A stretch of DNA of 64,000 bases, from assembly GCF_007827955.1 (NCBI RefSeq), contig NZ_VITR01000007.1, forward strand, positions 248,001 through 312,000. The letters are read 5' to 3'. Origin of the DNA: Nitrospirillum pindoramense (GTDB taxonomy: Bacteria; Pseudomonadota; Alphaproteobacteria; Azospirillales; Azospirillaceae). Made by a program: the position numbers and the translations under genes. Position 1 is the first letter of the stretch. Each line of letters begins with the position of its first letter. Below the pieces are notes generated by a model. The model saw only the letters and a list, made by a program, of their open reading frames with translations. It did no database searches and had not been told where the DNA came from. Below are positions 1 to 8,956 of the stretch, piece by piece.

Positions 1-3
1 GGC

Positions 4-31
4 GGCATTTGCGCGGTCACGATCAAATGCC
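4..31. repeat. Short hairpin repeat, GGCATTTG...CAAATGCC family (copy 1)
   Basis: Arms GGCATTTG (4-11) and CAAATGCC (24-31) pair across a 12-nt loop containing CGGTCACG. Two near-identical hairpins lie at 50311-50338 and 58873-58902. In both of those places the hairpin directly follows the conserved CCTCAAGCGCCGG-type end of the larger intergenic element, so a copy of that element probably sits just outside the left edge. It lies at the 3' end of the minus-strand hydrolase gene and could act as its terminator or an mRNA 3' stabiliser. Confidence 0.7.
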
Positions 32-46
32 ATTGGCCAAAGCGCG

Positions 47-853
47 TCAGGTCCGGCGGGCGAACGCCGCCACGTCGGCGTCGAAGCGGTGGGGCGCCTC
101 AAGGAACGGAGCGTGCCCGACGCCATCGTAGAGATGCACCTGCGCCTGCGGCAGGGTTTCCGCCAGCCAGTCGGCCATGGTGGGCAGGATCACGGGGTCC
201 GACCGGCCATGGATCACCAGGGCGGGGCGGTCTAAGGCCGCCAGGGCGGCACCGTCCCTCTGGCGGCGCATCATGGCCCGCCGCGCCGCCAGGGGCACCG
301 ACAGGGTGTCGGCCGTCGCCGCCTCCACCTCCTCCCCCTCGCCCAGGGCTTGGGCCAGCGCCTGGGCGCCGCTTTCCTGGGCCGCCAGGTCATCGGACAG
401 GATGCGCGGGAAATGGGCCTTGGCGGCGGGGCCCAGATAGGGGGCGGCGGCCTTGCCCAGCCGGGGGCAGGCCCCGACGAAAACCGCGCCAGCGATCCCC
501 TCCGTCCCGAACCCGGCCACATGGTCGGCCAGCACGGCGCCGCCGTAGGACCACCCCACCAGGATCAGATCCGCCAAACCCAAGGCGCGGCGCACGGCCA
601 TGACGTCCTCGCCCCAGTGCGGGCCGTCGCCATAGGCGGCTGGATCCTCTGGCCGGCCGGATTGGCCATGTCCGCGCAGGTCCAGCGCCAGCAGGCGGAA
701 CTCCGCCGCCAGGAGGCCGGCGAACTGGGCGCGGAAGGCGCGATGGCTCTGGCCGAAGCCGTGCAGGAACAGGATGGGCCTGCCCTCGGGCACGCCGCCC
801 TCCGCCACCGCCAGCAGGGTCCCGTCCGCCGCCGTCACCTGATGCAGGATCAT
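47..853 (-). CDS. Alpha/beta-fold hydrolase
   Basis: Predicted soluble 268-residue alpha/beta hydrolase. Visible motifs are the oxyanion region LHGFGQ near residue 31, ALDLRGHGQS near 56, the nucleophile elbow GWSYGG with Ser102, an acid in GRSDP (Asp219) and the catalytic His in GVGHAPF (His247), so the triad is complete and correctly ordered. The start at 853 is chosen because a GGGAGG ribosome-binding site lies just upstream and the longer upstream reading frame is low-complexity. The substrate cannot be read from the sequence; haloperoxidase/esterase-like members of this fold are the nearest general description. It is divergent from rlmN, with about 130 bp between the two starts. Confidence 0.9.
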   Translation of the reverse strand: MILHQVTAADGTLLAVAEGGVPEGRPILFLHGFGQSHRAFRAQFAGLLAAEFRLLALDLRGHGQSGRPEDPAAYGDGPHWGEDVMAVRRALGLADLILVGWSYGGAVLADHVAGFGTEGIAGAVFVGACPRLGKAAAPYLGPAAKAHFPRILSDDLAAQESGAQALAQALGEGEEVEAATADTLSVPLAARRAMMRRQRDGAALAALDRPALVIHGRSDPVILPTMADWLAETLPQAQVHLYDGVGHAPFLEAPHRFDADVAAFARRT

Positions 854-986
854 GGCCCTTGCCTCCCAGCTCTTATGGTCCCCACCCGCGATAGCCGGCC
901 CCGCCCCCGGACGCAACCCCGCCCCGCGCATTTTTCCCGAGTCCCCCCTTTGACTCGGGGCCGGATCTGGCCCATCTATCGCCGCC

Positions 987-2201
987 ATGGGCGTGGAAAA
1001 TCACATGAAGGAATTCGCCCCGCCGCCTCCTCGGGCGGACGGGCGGGTGAACCTGGTCGGCCTCTCGCGGGACGATCTGGAGGCTGAGGTCGCACGGGCC
1101 GGGCTGGAGCGCTTTCGCGCGCGCCAGCTGTGGCACTGGATCTATCATCGCGGCGCCACCGATTTCGCGGTGATGAGCACACTGGCCAAGCCGGTGCGCG
1201 AAAAGCTGGCCGACCTTTACGTCATCGACCGGCCCACCGCGGTGAAGGACCTGAAGAGCGAGGACGGCACGCGCAAGTGGCTGGCCCGCATGCCCGACGG
1301 CCAGGAGATCGAGACCGTCCACATCCCCGAGGAAGACCGCGGCACGCTCTGCGTCTCCTCCCAGGTGGGCTGCACCCTGACCTGCCGCTTCTGCCACACC
1401 GGCACCCAGCGCCTGGTACGCAACCTGGACGCCACCGAGATCGTGGGCCAGGTCATGCTGGCGCGCGACCACCTGGACGAATGGCCGGCCCCGCCCGATG
1501 GGCGCATGCTGAGCAATATCGTCATGATGGGCATGGGCGAGCCGCTGTTCAATTACGCCAACGTCGCCAAGGCGCTGAAGATCGTCATGGATGGCGAGGG
1601 CATCGCCATTTCCAAGCGGCGCATCACCCTGTCCACCTCCGGCGTCGTGCCCATGATGCGCCAGTGCGGCGATGAGCTGGGCGTGAACCTGGCCGTCAGC
1701 CTGCACGCGGTGAATGATGAGCTGCGCGACCGCATCGTGCCGCTGAACCGCAAGTACCCCATCAAGGAACTGATGCAGGCGTGCCGGGACTATCCCGGCC
1801 TGAGCAACGCGCGCCGCATCACCTTCGAATACGTCATGCTGAAGGGCGTGAACGACAGCCTGGCCGACGCGCGCGAGCTGGTGCGCCTGCTGCGCGGCAT
1901 CCCGGCCAAGATCAACCTGATCCCCTTCAACTATTGGCCGGGCGCGCCCTTCGAGTGCTCGACCGATGAGCAGATCACGAAGTTCGCGGACTTCGTGAAC
2001 AACGCCGGCTACGCCTCCCCCGTGCGCACCCCGCGGGGCCGCGACATCCTGGCCGCCTGCGGCCAGCTGAAGAGCGAGAGCACCAAGCCCACCGCCCAGG
2101 CCCGCATCGCGGCCCTGGAGGCGCACAAAGCCCTGCAGGCCGAGTACGCCGCCCAGGTGGCGGAAAAGGAAGCCGTGCTGGCGGCGACGGGGACTCTTTA
2201 A
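987..2201 (+). CDS. rlmN: 23S rRNA (A2503-C2)/tRNA (A37-C2) methyltransferase RlmN
   Basis: Radical-SAM methyltransferase that methylates C2 of A2503 in 23S rRNA, and A37 in some tRNAs, using a [4Fe-4S] cluster. The cluster motif CX3CX2C is Cys129, Cys133 and Cys136. The two cysteines of the family's ping-pong methyl-transfer mechanism correspond to Cys122 (in LCVSSQVG) and Cys358 (in AACGQL). The N-terminal region (about 20-90) is the RlmN accessory domain. The length of 404 is slightly over the usual 360-390 because of a charged, Ala-rich C-terminal tail. Two starts are possible, 987 and an ATG at 1005; neither has a strong ribosome-binding site. The gene is followed by intergenic element copy A. 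Confidence 0.96.
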   Translation: MGVENHMKEFAPPPPRADGRVNLVGLSRDDLEAEVARAGLERFRARQLWHWIYHRGATDFAVMSTLAKPVREKLADLYVIDRPTAVKDLKSEDGTRKWLARMPDGQEIETVHIPEEDRGTLCVSSQVGCTLTCRFCHTGTQRLVRNLDATEIVGQVMLARDHLDEWPAPPDGRMLSNIVMMGMGEPLFNYANVAKALKIVMDGEGIAISKRRITLSTSGVVPMMRQCGDELGVNLAVSLHAVNDELRDRIVPLNRKYPIKELMQACRDYPGLSNARRITFEYVMLKGVNDSLADARELVRLLRGIPAKINLIPFNYWPGAPFECSTDEQITKFADFVNNAGYASPVRTPRGRDILAACGQLKSESTKPTAQARIAALEAHKALQAEYAAQVAEKEAVLAATGTL

Positions 2202-2210
2202 GTTAAGGTC

Positions 2211-2332
2211 CTCAAGCGCCGGCAGGGCCATCCGGCCCTTTGGCTTGTCCTCGATTCCCAGTCCACTGCGTTCCCCGGAAATCTCCGGCGGCCCCGGTCG
2301 GGGCCTATAGCGGCATGAGAAGTCATGCCGCT
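2211..2332. repeat. Modular intergenic element, copy A
   Basis: Copy A, plus orientation. It begins CCTCAAGCGCCGG, carries hairpin I (GGGCC-ATCC-GGCCC), the invariant core TTGGCTTGTCCTCG, hairpin II (ATTCCC...GGAAAT region), CTCCGGCGGC, hairpin III (GCCCCGGTCGGGGC) and ends with hairpin IV, a perfect 10-bp stem AGCGGCATGA (2309-2318) / TCATGCCGCT (2323-2332). A remnant CCCGGCGCCTGAG follows near 2346-2358, as if a second, inverted copy had decayed. It sits downstream of rlmN; nothing else is seen up to the next gene at 2451. Confidence 0.85.
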
Positions 2333-2450
2333 GCGGGCGCTTTCCCGTCCCGGCGCCTGAGCCACCTCAAGGCGGGGGTGACGCCGGCCCTGTAATCCCT
2401 GCGGCGCTTTGCTATCATCCGGCCCATAAGGACCGTGGGGGACGCGCGCT

Positions 2451-2723
2451 TTGGATCTCGGTACCGATCTCGTCAACAGCCTGATGATCCACCTCGGCGT
2501 CACGGCCCTGCTGCTGTGGCCGGCCTACCGGCTGGTCATCCGCGCCGGCCTGCCCCGCCGCTGGCCCCTGTGGCTGGCCCTGCCCCTGCTGGGGCCCGTC
2601 ATCTTCCTGGTGCTGCTGGCCAAGACGCCCTGGCCCGTCCTGCCCGTCCGCCCCCCCAAGATGCACCCGCGCGAACGCCTGAAGCGCGAGCGGGCGGCCG
2701 CCCAGGCCGCCGCGTCGGAGTAA
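2451..2723 (+). CDS. Small two-helix membrane protein
   Basis: A 90-residue protein I do not recognise. Two hydrophobic segments (about 12-30 and 40-62) are separated by a short Arg-rich loop, followed by a basic, proline-rich tail containing PPKMHPRERLKRER, which predicts an inner-membrane protein with a cytoplasmic tail. The likely start is TTG at 2451 behind a GGGGGA site. A second small membrane protein starts 6 bp after its stop, so the two are probably translated from one transcript. No enzymatic motif is visible. Confidence 0.6.
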   Translation: MDLGTDLVNSLMIHLGVTALLLWPAYRLVIRAGLPRRWPLWLALPLLGPVIFLVLLAKTPWPVLPVRPPKMHPRERLKRERAAAQAAASE

Positions 2724-2729
2724 GCGCCC

Positions 2730-2954
2730 ATGCTGCCCCTGGCCTACGCCCCCGCCCTCAGCCTGCTGCTGCCCACCTGGGCCGCCCTGCTGATCGTCGT
2801 CATCCTGGCCACCATCGCCGTCTGTGCCGCCGGCCTGGTGCTGGCCAAGGTGGGCCGCAACCCCTATTGGGCGCTGCTGCTGTACTTCCCCGTCCTGGGT
2901 GTGCCGGCCCTGTGGTACCTGGCCTATACGCGCTGGCCCCGGCAGAAGGCGTGA
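2730..2954 (+). CDS. Small two-helix membrane protein, partner of the preceding gene
   Basis: A 74-residue hydrophobic protein with two predicted transmembrane helices (about 14-38 and 46-66) joined by a loop with KVGRNPYW. The segment around GRNPYWALLLYFPVLG resembles small inner-membrane proteins of unknown function found in alphaproteobacteria; I cannot name a family with certainty. It begins 6 bp after the preceding gene and converges on hipA, whose stop lies immediately downstream. A function in the membrane is inferred only from composition. Confidence 0.6.
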   Translation: MLPLAYAPALSLLLPTWAALLIVVILATIAVCAAGLVLAKVGRNPYWALLLYFPVLGVPALWYLAYTRWPRQKA

Positions 2955-2955
2955 C

Positions 2956-4293
2956 TCAACTGGGAATGGTCCACCCACCCGCGCGCGCCAGATAGGGCGG
3001 CGCCTCGGCCGCGATGGTCCAGTCGAAGGCGGCGGCCACGCTGCGCACCACCTCCGCCACGCAACGGCGAATATTCTCATAGGGCTGGATACCGGCGAAT
3101 TGCGGCTTCTGCCGCAAGGCGTCCAGCTTTGACAGCGCGGTCTCCGCCTGGGCCTTCACCGCCGCCTCCAGCCCACTGAGGGCACCAGGGGTGGCGGCCG
3201 GCGCCAGTATGAGCCAATCAACCCTACGGATCGCGTCTGGCCGGATAGCGGCACCGACAGCCATGGCCAAATCTTCCGTAACCGGAAAGATGCGGGTGCA
3301 CAGCATGTCATAGGCTGGGGCCAAGGATGGCGCACGGCCCGGCGCATCGTAGAGCAAGCTGAAATTCTTGGCGTGGGCATCGGCATTGGCCAACAGCACG
3401 GTAGCGATGATCCGCCGCATCAGCTCGGCCCGCCCCAGCAAGGGCGCCGCCGTCCGCTGCATCAGGGCGAGGCACTCAGCCAATCCAGGCCCCACCTTCC
3501 GAGGGATACCATCGGCGGAGGCGGAAAACTCATACTTACGTTCCGGCGGATAGCCTAGCGCCTGACAGAAATCCTCCTGATGGATTTCATGGACACGGCC
3601 GCCCTCGACACGTCGATCGTAGCGCTCCACCAACAGGCATTCACGCCCCGCGAACGTGCGTAGGGCCGTTCCCGCCACGTCCACACCTAGGCTGGCCGCC
3701 AGCGCCATTGAGAATGCCTCCGCCTTCGGCACCAGGGCGAAATCCGGCTTCCCAGCAGGGGCCACCTTGATGAGATGGGTGGAGGGGGAGCCGTTAAGCG
3801 GCCGATGGAAACGCCCATCCAGAAAAGCAACAGCCGTCTTGGGTTGAGCCCCGGCCACCGATAGGCGCACCCGCCGGTCAGCGGCGAAATTCGGCGACGT
3901 TGGAATCTCATCAATGATGCGCGCCAGCGCCGCCTCATCCAGTGGTTCATAATCCTGCGGCACATCCGGCCTGCCACCAGGTTGCAGCAAACGGACCGCA
4001 CCAGCGCATTCGGCGCCATATTCACGCAGCAGCCCAAAGATTTCGTAAGGCTGCAAACGGCGCTGGGCGGCGGCGGCGGCTAGGGCATCCCCCTCCGGCA
4101 GCAGTCCAGCGAAGAAGGGCCGGCATTCCGTGTCGGTGTACGGCTCGGCCCGAGGTGGCAGGCTGATGGACAGCCGTGACAGGGGGCTACGGTCGGCATA
4201 GGTGAAGGTCAGGCGCCCCTGGCTGTCGGCCTCCAGGACGCCGACACCCCGTTCCCCCAGGAAAACCTCCAGCGCCTGGCCATCCCCGGTCAC
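2956..4293 (-). CDS. hipA: HipA-family Ser/Thr kinase toxin
   Basis: Type II toxin kinase. In E. coli, HipA phosphorylates glutamyl-tRNA synthetase, which blocks tRNA charging and promotes persistence. The 445-residue protein has the HipA N-lobe start (FLGERGVGVLEAD), the activation-loop motif RLSVAGAQPKTA (Ser145 is the likely autophosphorylation site, like Ser150 in E. coli), the catalytic NADAHAKN loop (Asp305 as base, Lys309, Asn310) and the metal-binding YDM aspartate (Asp329). All key residues are present, so it should be active. It starts with GTG at 4293 and overlaps the antitoxin stop by 4 nt (GTGA), as expected for translational coupling. The target in this organism is unknown. Confidence 0.93.
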   Translation of the reverse strand: MTGDGQALEVFLGERGVGVLEADSQGRLTFTYADRSPLSRLSISLPPRAEPYTDTECRPFFAGLLPEGDALAAAAAQRRLQPYEIFGLLREYGAECAGAVRLLQPGGRPDVPQDYEPLDEAALARIIDEIPTSPNFAADRRVRLSVAGAQPKTAVAFLDGRFHRPLNGSPSTHLIKVAPAGKPDFALVPKAEAFSMALAASLGVDVAGTALRTFAGRECLLVERYDRRVEGGRVHEIHQEDFCQALGYPPERKYEFSASADGIPRKVGPGLAECLALMQRTAAPLLGRAELMRRIIATVLLANADAHAKNFSLLYDAPGRAPSLAPAYDMLCTRIFPVTEDLAMAVGAAIRPDAIRRVDWLILAPAATPGALSGLEAAVKAQAETALSKLDALRQKPQFAGIQPYENIRRCVAEVVRSVAAAFDWTIAAEAPPYLARAGGWTIPS

Positions 4294-4592
4294 CGCAATC
4301 CCCCGAACAGGTCGATGCCCAAAGCCTGCATGTAGGCCATGACCTTGCCCAATTCGGCCGTGGGCTTGCCGTTTTCCACCGCCGACAGGAAGGACAGGCT
4401 GAGGCCTGTGCCGGCCGCCACGTCCCGCAAGGTCATGCCCAAGGCTTGGCGTCGCGCCCGGATCAAGGCGCCCAGGCGACCGGGGCCGTCCAACGGGACG
4501 GCGTCGGGCACGTCCTGCGCAATGGCGCCGAACTGAGCCAGCGCCGCCTCCCGCTCCCGCTTTCTGTTCGCCGCTCGGCTAACAACAGCCAT
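4290..4592 (-). CDS. hipB: HipB-family XRE antitoxin and autorepressor
   Basis: A 100-residue protein with an XRE/Cro-type helix-turn-helix at about residues 51-75 (LGMTLRDVAAGTGLSLSFLS, then AVENGK), preceded by about 40 charged residues not present in E. coli HipB. The family binds HipA and represses its own operon. It precedes hipA with a 4-nt overlap. Three matching 18-bp operator-like palindromes are centred over its first codons and its upstream region, consistent with autorepression. Confidence 0.9.
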   Translation of the reverse strand: MAVVSRAANRKREREAALAQFGAIAQDVPDAVPLDGPGRLGALIRARRQALGMTLRDVAAGTGLSLSFLSAVENGKPTAELGKVMAYMQALGIDLFGGLR

Positions 4593-4683
4593 AAAGGGCC
4601 CCCACCACGAGGTGCGTTCGTCGTACGGCTAACATAAACCGCCAGCGCTTCCGCGCCAATCGCTTATTCGTCGTACGACGAAC
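4566..4683. promoter_or_regulatory. Three HipB-type operators spaced exactly 50 bp apart
   Basis: Three related 18-mers, GTTCGCCGCTCGGCTAAC (4566-4583), GTTCGTCGTACGGCTAAC (4616-4633) and ATTCGTCGTACGACGAAC (4666-4683), begin at 4566, 4616 and 4666. The last contains a perfect 16-bp palindrome at 4667-4682. The first lies inside hipB (start codon 4590-4592); the others lie upstream. In E. coli, HipB also binds several operators in its promoter; the even 50-bp phasing here is seen directly. Binding by HipB is inferred. Confidence 0.8.
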
Positions 4684-4814
4684 ACATCACCCTCTAAGCG
4701 AGACCCGCGCGGGCTGGGGATGCGGCCGGGACAGGCGCACTAATCTTGCCAGGCGGGCGCCCGGGGGATAACGTCCGGACGCATTCCACCCTGACCTTTA
4801 GCGGGCGTACAGTC

Positions 4815-6026
<1,212 letters not shown>

Positions 6027-6043
6027 GCCTTACCGCTGCAAGG

Positions 6044-6078
6044 AAGCCCCGCCTGGGAAACCGGGCGGGGCTTTTTTG
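6044..6078 (+). terminator. Intrinsic terminator of argG
   Basis: A 10-bp stem AAGCCCCGCC (6044-6053) / GGCGGGGCTT (6064-6073) with a short loop is followed by a run of T residues (TTTTTTGTT), 15 bp after the argG stop codon. It may also limit read-through from the convergent minus-strand gene at 6095. Confidence 0.9.
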
Positions 6079-6094
6079 TTGGAGGCCTGCCGCC

Positions 6095-6310
6095 CTACTT
6101 CTTTTTGAACGCATTCCCGGCGAAGGGCGTCTCGCTCATCGGTGCCGCTCCGTCGTCCCCACCCTTGAGCGTCGCGGCGTATTTTGCCCGCCACTCCTTG
6201 TCCGTCTGGCCGGAGCGCTTGCGCGCCTTGGCCTTCTTGACGCAGTCGGCGATCATCTGGTCCATGGCGCTGAGCTTGGCCGGGGGAGCCGGCTTCTTCG
6301 GGGGGGACAT
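6095..6310 (-). CDS. Small Lys-rich hypothetical protein
   Basis: A 71-residue basic protein with no family I can name. The conserved-looking core is MDQMIADCVKKAKARKRSG followed by QTDKEWRAKYAATLKG, which predicts two amphipathic helices; the C terminus is basic (AFKKK). An internal ATG at residue 16 would give a 56-residue form that starts at this core. It converges on argG and lies 86 bp from the yggU stop. Coding status is supported by composition and by the lack of any other gene here. Confidence 0.55.
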   Translation of the reverse strand: MSPPKKPAPPAKLSAMDQMIADCVKKAKARKRSGQTDKEWRAKYAATLKGGDDGAAPMSETPFAGNAFKKK

Positions 6311-6395
6311 GGGGCCTCGCTGCTGGGAAGCCTGATCCTACTCCAGCCAAGGGGGCGGCGATAGCGGGACGGTCGCGGCCACCAAGATGCCTCGA

Positions 6396-6719
6396 TCAGC
6401 CTTGCCAGGAGGCGCGCACCACCGCCAGCAGCGTCTCCGCCTCCCCCGCCATCTCCACGACCTTGTTGCGGTCGGTCAGGCCGGCGACGATGGTGAGGCT
6501 GGATTTGGGGACGCGCCAGGTCTTGGACAGCAGCTTCAGCACGGCCTCGTTGGCCTTGCCGTCCTCGGGCACGGTGGTGACGGCCACCTTCAGCAGTTGG
6601 CGGCCCTCCGGCCCCTCCATGAGGCCCTGGATGGCGGTGCGGGAGGCGCGGGGGGTGACGCGCAGGTGCACGCGCACCCCGCCGGGGATCGCCTCGGCGG
6701 CTGGTTTGATCTCGGCCAC
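6396..6719 (-). CDS. yggU: DUF167 (YggU-type) protein
   Basis: A 107-residue small cytosolic protein of the UPF0235/YggU family, whose biochemical role is not established. Family features seen are the VHLRVTPRASRTAI strand near the N terminus, the VPEDGKANEAVLKLLSK segment with the invariant GKAN, and SLTIVAGLTDRNKVVE. It lies 4 bp downstream of yggT on the same strand, the classic alphaproteobacterial yggT-yggU pairing, so both are probably made from one mRNA. Confidence 0.92.
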   Translation of the reverse strand: MAEIKPAAEAIPGGVRVHLRVTPRASRTAIQGLMEGPEGRQLLKVAVTTVPEDGKANEAVLKLLSKTWRVPKSSLTIVAGLTDRNKVVEMAGEAETLLAVVRASWQG

Positions 6720-6723
6720 CGCC

Positions 6724-7032
6724 TTAGCGGAACATCAAGGCGCTGAACATGTAGTTCTGGATCAGCCGTTCCAGCGCCCAGATGATCAGCATCAGCACGA
6801 TGAAGGAAATGTCGACCCCGCCCAGGTTCGGCACGACATTGCGGATAGGGCGCAGCAGCGGTTCCGTCAGGCGGTAGGTGACGTCCATCAGGGTGGCGAC
6901 GAAGCGGTTGCGGATGTTGATCACCCCGAACATCACCAGCCAGCTCAGGATGGCGCTGACCATCAGCACCCACCAAGCCAGGTTCAGCACCACGAGCAGC
7001 AATTCCAGGATGGTGCGGATCAAAGGATCCAT
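6724..7032 (-). CDS. yggT: YggT-family integral membrane protein
   Basis: A 102-residue inner-membrane protein with two hydrophobic segments (about 8-38 and 66-95). The family signature VTYRLTEPLLRPIRNVVPNLGGVDIS lies between and after them. YggT proteins have been linked to membrane and division functions, but no reaction is known. It starts at 7032 behind a GGACGGAACC-type site and is followed by yggU after 4 bp. The 275 bp upstream, to the tRNA-Ala gene, hold the tRNA promoter on the other strand and nothing else recognisable. Confidence 0.92.
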   Translation of the reverse strand: MDPLIRTILELLLVVLNLAWWVLMVSAILSWLVMFGVINIRNRFVATLMDVTYRLTEPLLRPIRNVVPNLGGVDISFIVLMLIIWALERLIQNYMFSALMFR

Positions 7033-7228
7033 GGCGGTTCCGTCCCCAATGGTTTCAATGGCATGGCCGCCACCCTACGGGCGGGCCGCCCCCTTGTCCA
7101 GCGTAGGCCCGCACTGGCCGCACCGCCGGGGAGCCAAGCGGACCCAGGGCGCGCATCTAGGCAGGGACCTGGAATGGGCAGTGCTTCACCGCAGGACGGA
7201 TATTCCGCCCGGCCGGCAGAATGGCCGC

Positions 7229-7257
7229 TTGACAGGCGGGGTCGCCCTGAGCATTAT
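7229..7257 (+). promoter_or_regulatory. Sigma-70-type promoter of tRNA-Ala
   Basis: A TTGACA -35 box (7229-7234) and a CATTAT -10 box (7252-7257) are separated by exactly 17 bp, placing transcription start about 45 nt before the mature tRNA end. The -35 box is a perfect consensus match. Confidence 0.75.
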
Positions 7258-7307
7258 CCCGCCCACTTCAGGCGCCCGGGACTATGCCCGCCGCCGGATT
7301 TGAGTGT

Positions 7308-7383
7308 GGGGCCGTAGCTCAGCTGGGAGAGCGACGCGTTCGCAATGCGTAGGTCGGGAGTTCGATCCTCCTCGGCTCCACCA
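7308..7383 (+). tRNA. tRNA-Ala(CGC)
   Basis: A 76-nt cloverleaf with encoded CCA. The acceptor GGGGCCG pairs with CGGCTCC and includes the G3-U70 wobble that defines alanine tRNAs. The anticodon loop is TTCGCAA, giving anticodon CGC, which reads GCG codons. The T-loop sequence TTCGATC is normal. It stands alone. Confidence 0.97.
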
Positions 7384-7481
7384 AATCCCCTTACAAGACA
7401 GTCATGGCACGATGTGGGACGGACAGATTGGTGCCGGCCTTTTGGCATGTCCACGCCTCGGCGCCTGCCGCCCAAAAGAAA

Positions 7482-7508
7482 CGGCGCGGAAGTGCCCCTT
7501 CCGCGCCG
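7482..7508 (-). terminator. Intrinsic terminator of the PagL-like gene
   Basis: A perfect 11-bp stem CGGCGCGGAAG (7482-7492) / CTTCCGCGCCG (7498-7508) with a 5-nt loop. On the minus strand it is followed by TTTCTTTT, and it lies 27 bp after the minus-strand stop codon. On the plus strand it may also end tRNA-Ala transcripts (CTCTTTC follows). Confidence 0.85.
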
Positions 7509-7535
7509 CTCTTTCATTCGCCTTCGGCTGAAGGA

Positions 7536-8165
7536 TCAGAGGGCGAAGCTGTAATAGGCCACCAGGTTGTTGGCGCCGGGGTTGACCGTGCGGGTGCGCG
7601 GGGTGCCCGGGATGGTGACGGTCTTGCCCAGCTCGGCATTCGAGATGTGGCTGAGCGCGATGGAGAAGCGGTCGCCGTTGGTGAAGCGGTAGCCGGTCTC
7701 GATCTGGGTGCGGAACTCCAGGGGATAGCCCATGTCCTTGCCGTCGCCATGGGCGTAATAGCCGGCGGCGGCGCTGGGGGTGATGAAGAACGGCCCCCAG
7801 GTGAAGTCCGCCTGCAGGCCGCCATAGCCGTAGAAGCTGCCCTTGAAGGTTTCCATCACGCCCACCAGCGGCTTGATGGCGAACCAGTCGTCCACCTTCA
7901 CCAGCGACCAGCCGAAACGGTATTCGGCGGTGACGAACTGGCTGCGGTCATGCGGGGTGTCGGCGTCCACCTGGAAGAAGGCGGGCGGGTCGATCCAGGA
8001 CTGGTCATAAATGCCGATACCCAGGGCCAGCAGGTCGGGATCGCGATCAGCGGCCAGGGCCGGCGTCGCCATGCCGGCGGCGGCGGTCAACAGGGACGTG
8101 GCCAGCAGAGAGGTGGCGGCGCGCAAACCACGGCCGCGCGGAGCCTTGCGGGAGGTCTTCGTCAT
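7536..8165 (-). CDS. PagL-like lipid A 3-O-deacylase (acyloxyacyl hydrolase)
   Basis: Outer-membrane beta-barrel enzyme predicted to remove the 3-O acyl chain from lipid A. The 209-residue precursor has a basic N terminus, a hydrophobic core and an ALA cleavage site at about residue 38. The catalytic His-x-Ser of PagL is visible as SHISNA (His173, Ser175), and the protein ends with the aromatic/Phe-containing C-terminal strand VAYYSFAL expected for outer-membrane insertion. The start at 8165 is chosen because it begins the signal peptide and has an AGGA site; the longer frame to 8270 is not protein-like. The catalytic Glu could not be assigned with certainty. Confidence 0.82.
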   Translation of the reverse strand: MTKTSRKAPRGRGLRAATSLLATSLLTAAAGMATPALAADRDPDLLALGIGIYDQSWIDPPAFFQVDADTPHDRSQFVTAEYRFGWSLVKVDDWFAIKPLVGVMETFKGSFYGYGGLQADFTWGPFFITPSAAAGYYAHGDGKDMGYPLEFRTQIETGYRFTNGDRFSIALSHISNAELGKTVTIPGTPRTRTVNPGANNLVAYYSFAL

Positions 8166-8266
8166 GATCCTGCTTGGGAAAGATGGAGGGATATTTCCGC
8201 CTTTATGCAGAGCAATCCGGCGCCAACTCAAGGGGAAACGGACAAAACGGTTCCCTGCGACCAAGC

Positions 8267-8956
8267 TCACCGCCGGGCTGGGCTGAGCCGCCGCTCCGCC
8301 AATTGCACGCCCCGGGTGATGAGGAAGCTCATACCCAGGTAGATCGCCCCGGCCAAGCAGAAGGCCTCGATGGGCTGATAGGTGCGCGAGGCGATGTCCT
8401 TGGCCACGCCCGTCAGGTCCATCAGGGTGATGGTGCTGGCCAGCGCGCTGCCCTGCAGCATCAGGATGATCTCATTGCCATAGGCGGGCAGCGCCAGACG
8501 GAAGGCTTGGGGCAGGACGATGCGCCGGAACAGCAGGCTGCCGTTCATGCCGCAGGCCTTGGCCGCCTCGATCTGGCCATGGGGCACGGCCTCGATACCG
8601 CCGCGCATGATCTCCGCCGTGTACGCGCCGGTGTTGAGGGTGAAGGCGATGATGGCGCACCAATAGGGCTCCCGCAGGAGGGGCCACAGCACGCTCTGGC
8701 GCACGGCGTCGAATTGGCCCAGACCGTAATAGATCAGGAAAATCTGAACCAGCAGCGGGGTGGAGCGGAAGACGTGGATGTAGCCGCGCGCCAGCCAGCG
8801 CAGGGGCGGCAGATGCGACAGCCGCATCACGGCGACAACGGTCGCCAGCACCAAGCCCACCAGCAACGACAGCGTCACCAGTTGAACGGTCAGGCTGGCC
8901 CCGGCCGCGAACCGCGGCAGGGCCGCCACCAGCGTGGACAACAGGGAGGCATTCAT
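8267..8956 (-). CDS. Polar amino-acid ABC transporter permease (HisM-type)
   Basis: A 229-residue inner-membrane permease of the HisMQ/ArtM family with about five transmembrane helices and the EAA loop that docks the ATPase (EAAKACGMNG, then LLFRRIVLPQAFRLALP). It forms the channel with the partner encoded just upstream; the two overlap by 4 nt (ATGA at 8953-8956), which fixes the start at 8956. It is the last gene of a minus-strand operon of ATPase, binding protein, HisQ-type and HisM-type permeases for uptake of basic or polar amino acids; the exact substrate is not readable. Confidence 0.93.
   Translation of the reverse strand: MNASLLSTLVAALPRFAAGASLTVQLVTLSLLVGLVLATVVAVMRLSHLPPLRWLARGYIHVFRSTPLLVQIFLIYYGLGQFDAVRQSVLWPLLREPYWCAIIAFTLNTGAYTAEIMRGGIEAVPHGQIEAAKACGMNGSLLFRRIVLPQAFRLALPAYGNEIILMLQGSALASTITLMDLTGVAKDIASRTYQPIEAFCLAGAIYLGMSFLITRGVQLAERRLSPARR

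Noticed and set aside
873-2231. Long minus-strand frame (452 codons) opposite rlmN
   Set aside because: It is the antisense shadow of rlmN caused by GC-rich third positions; composition is His/Gln/Gly/Ala-rich with no family pattern.
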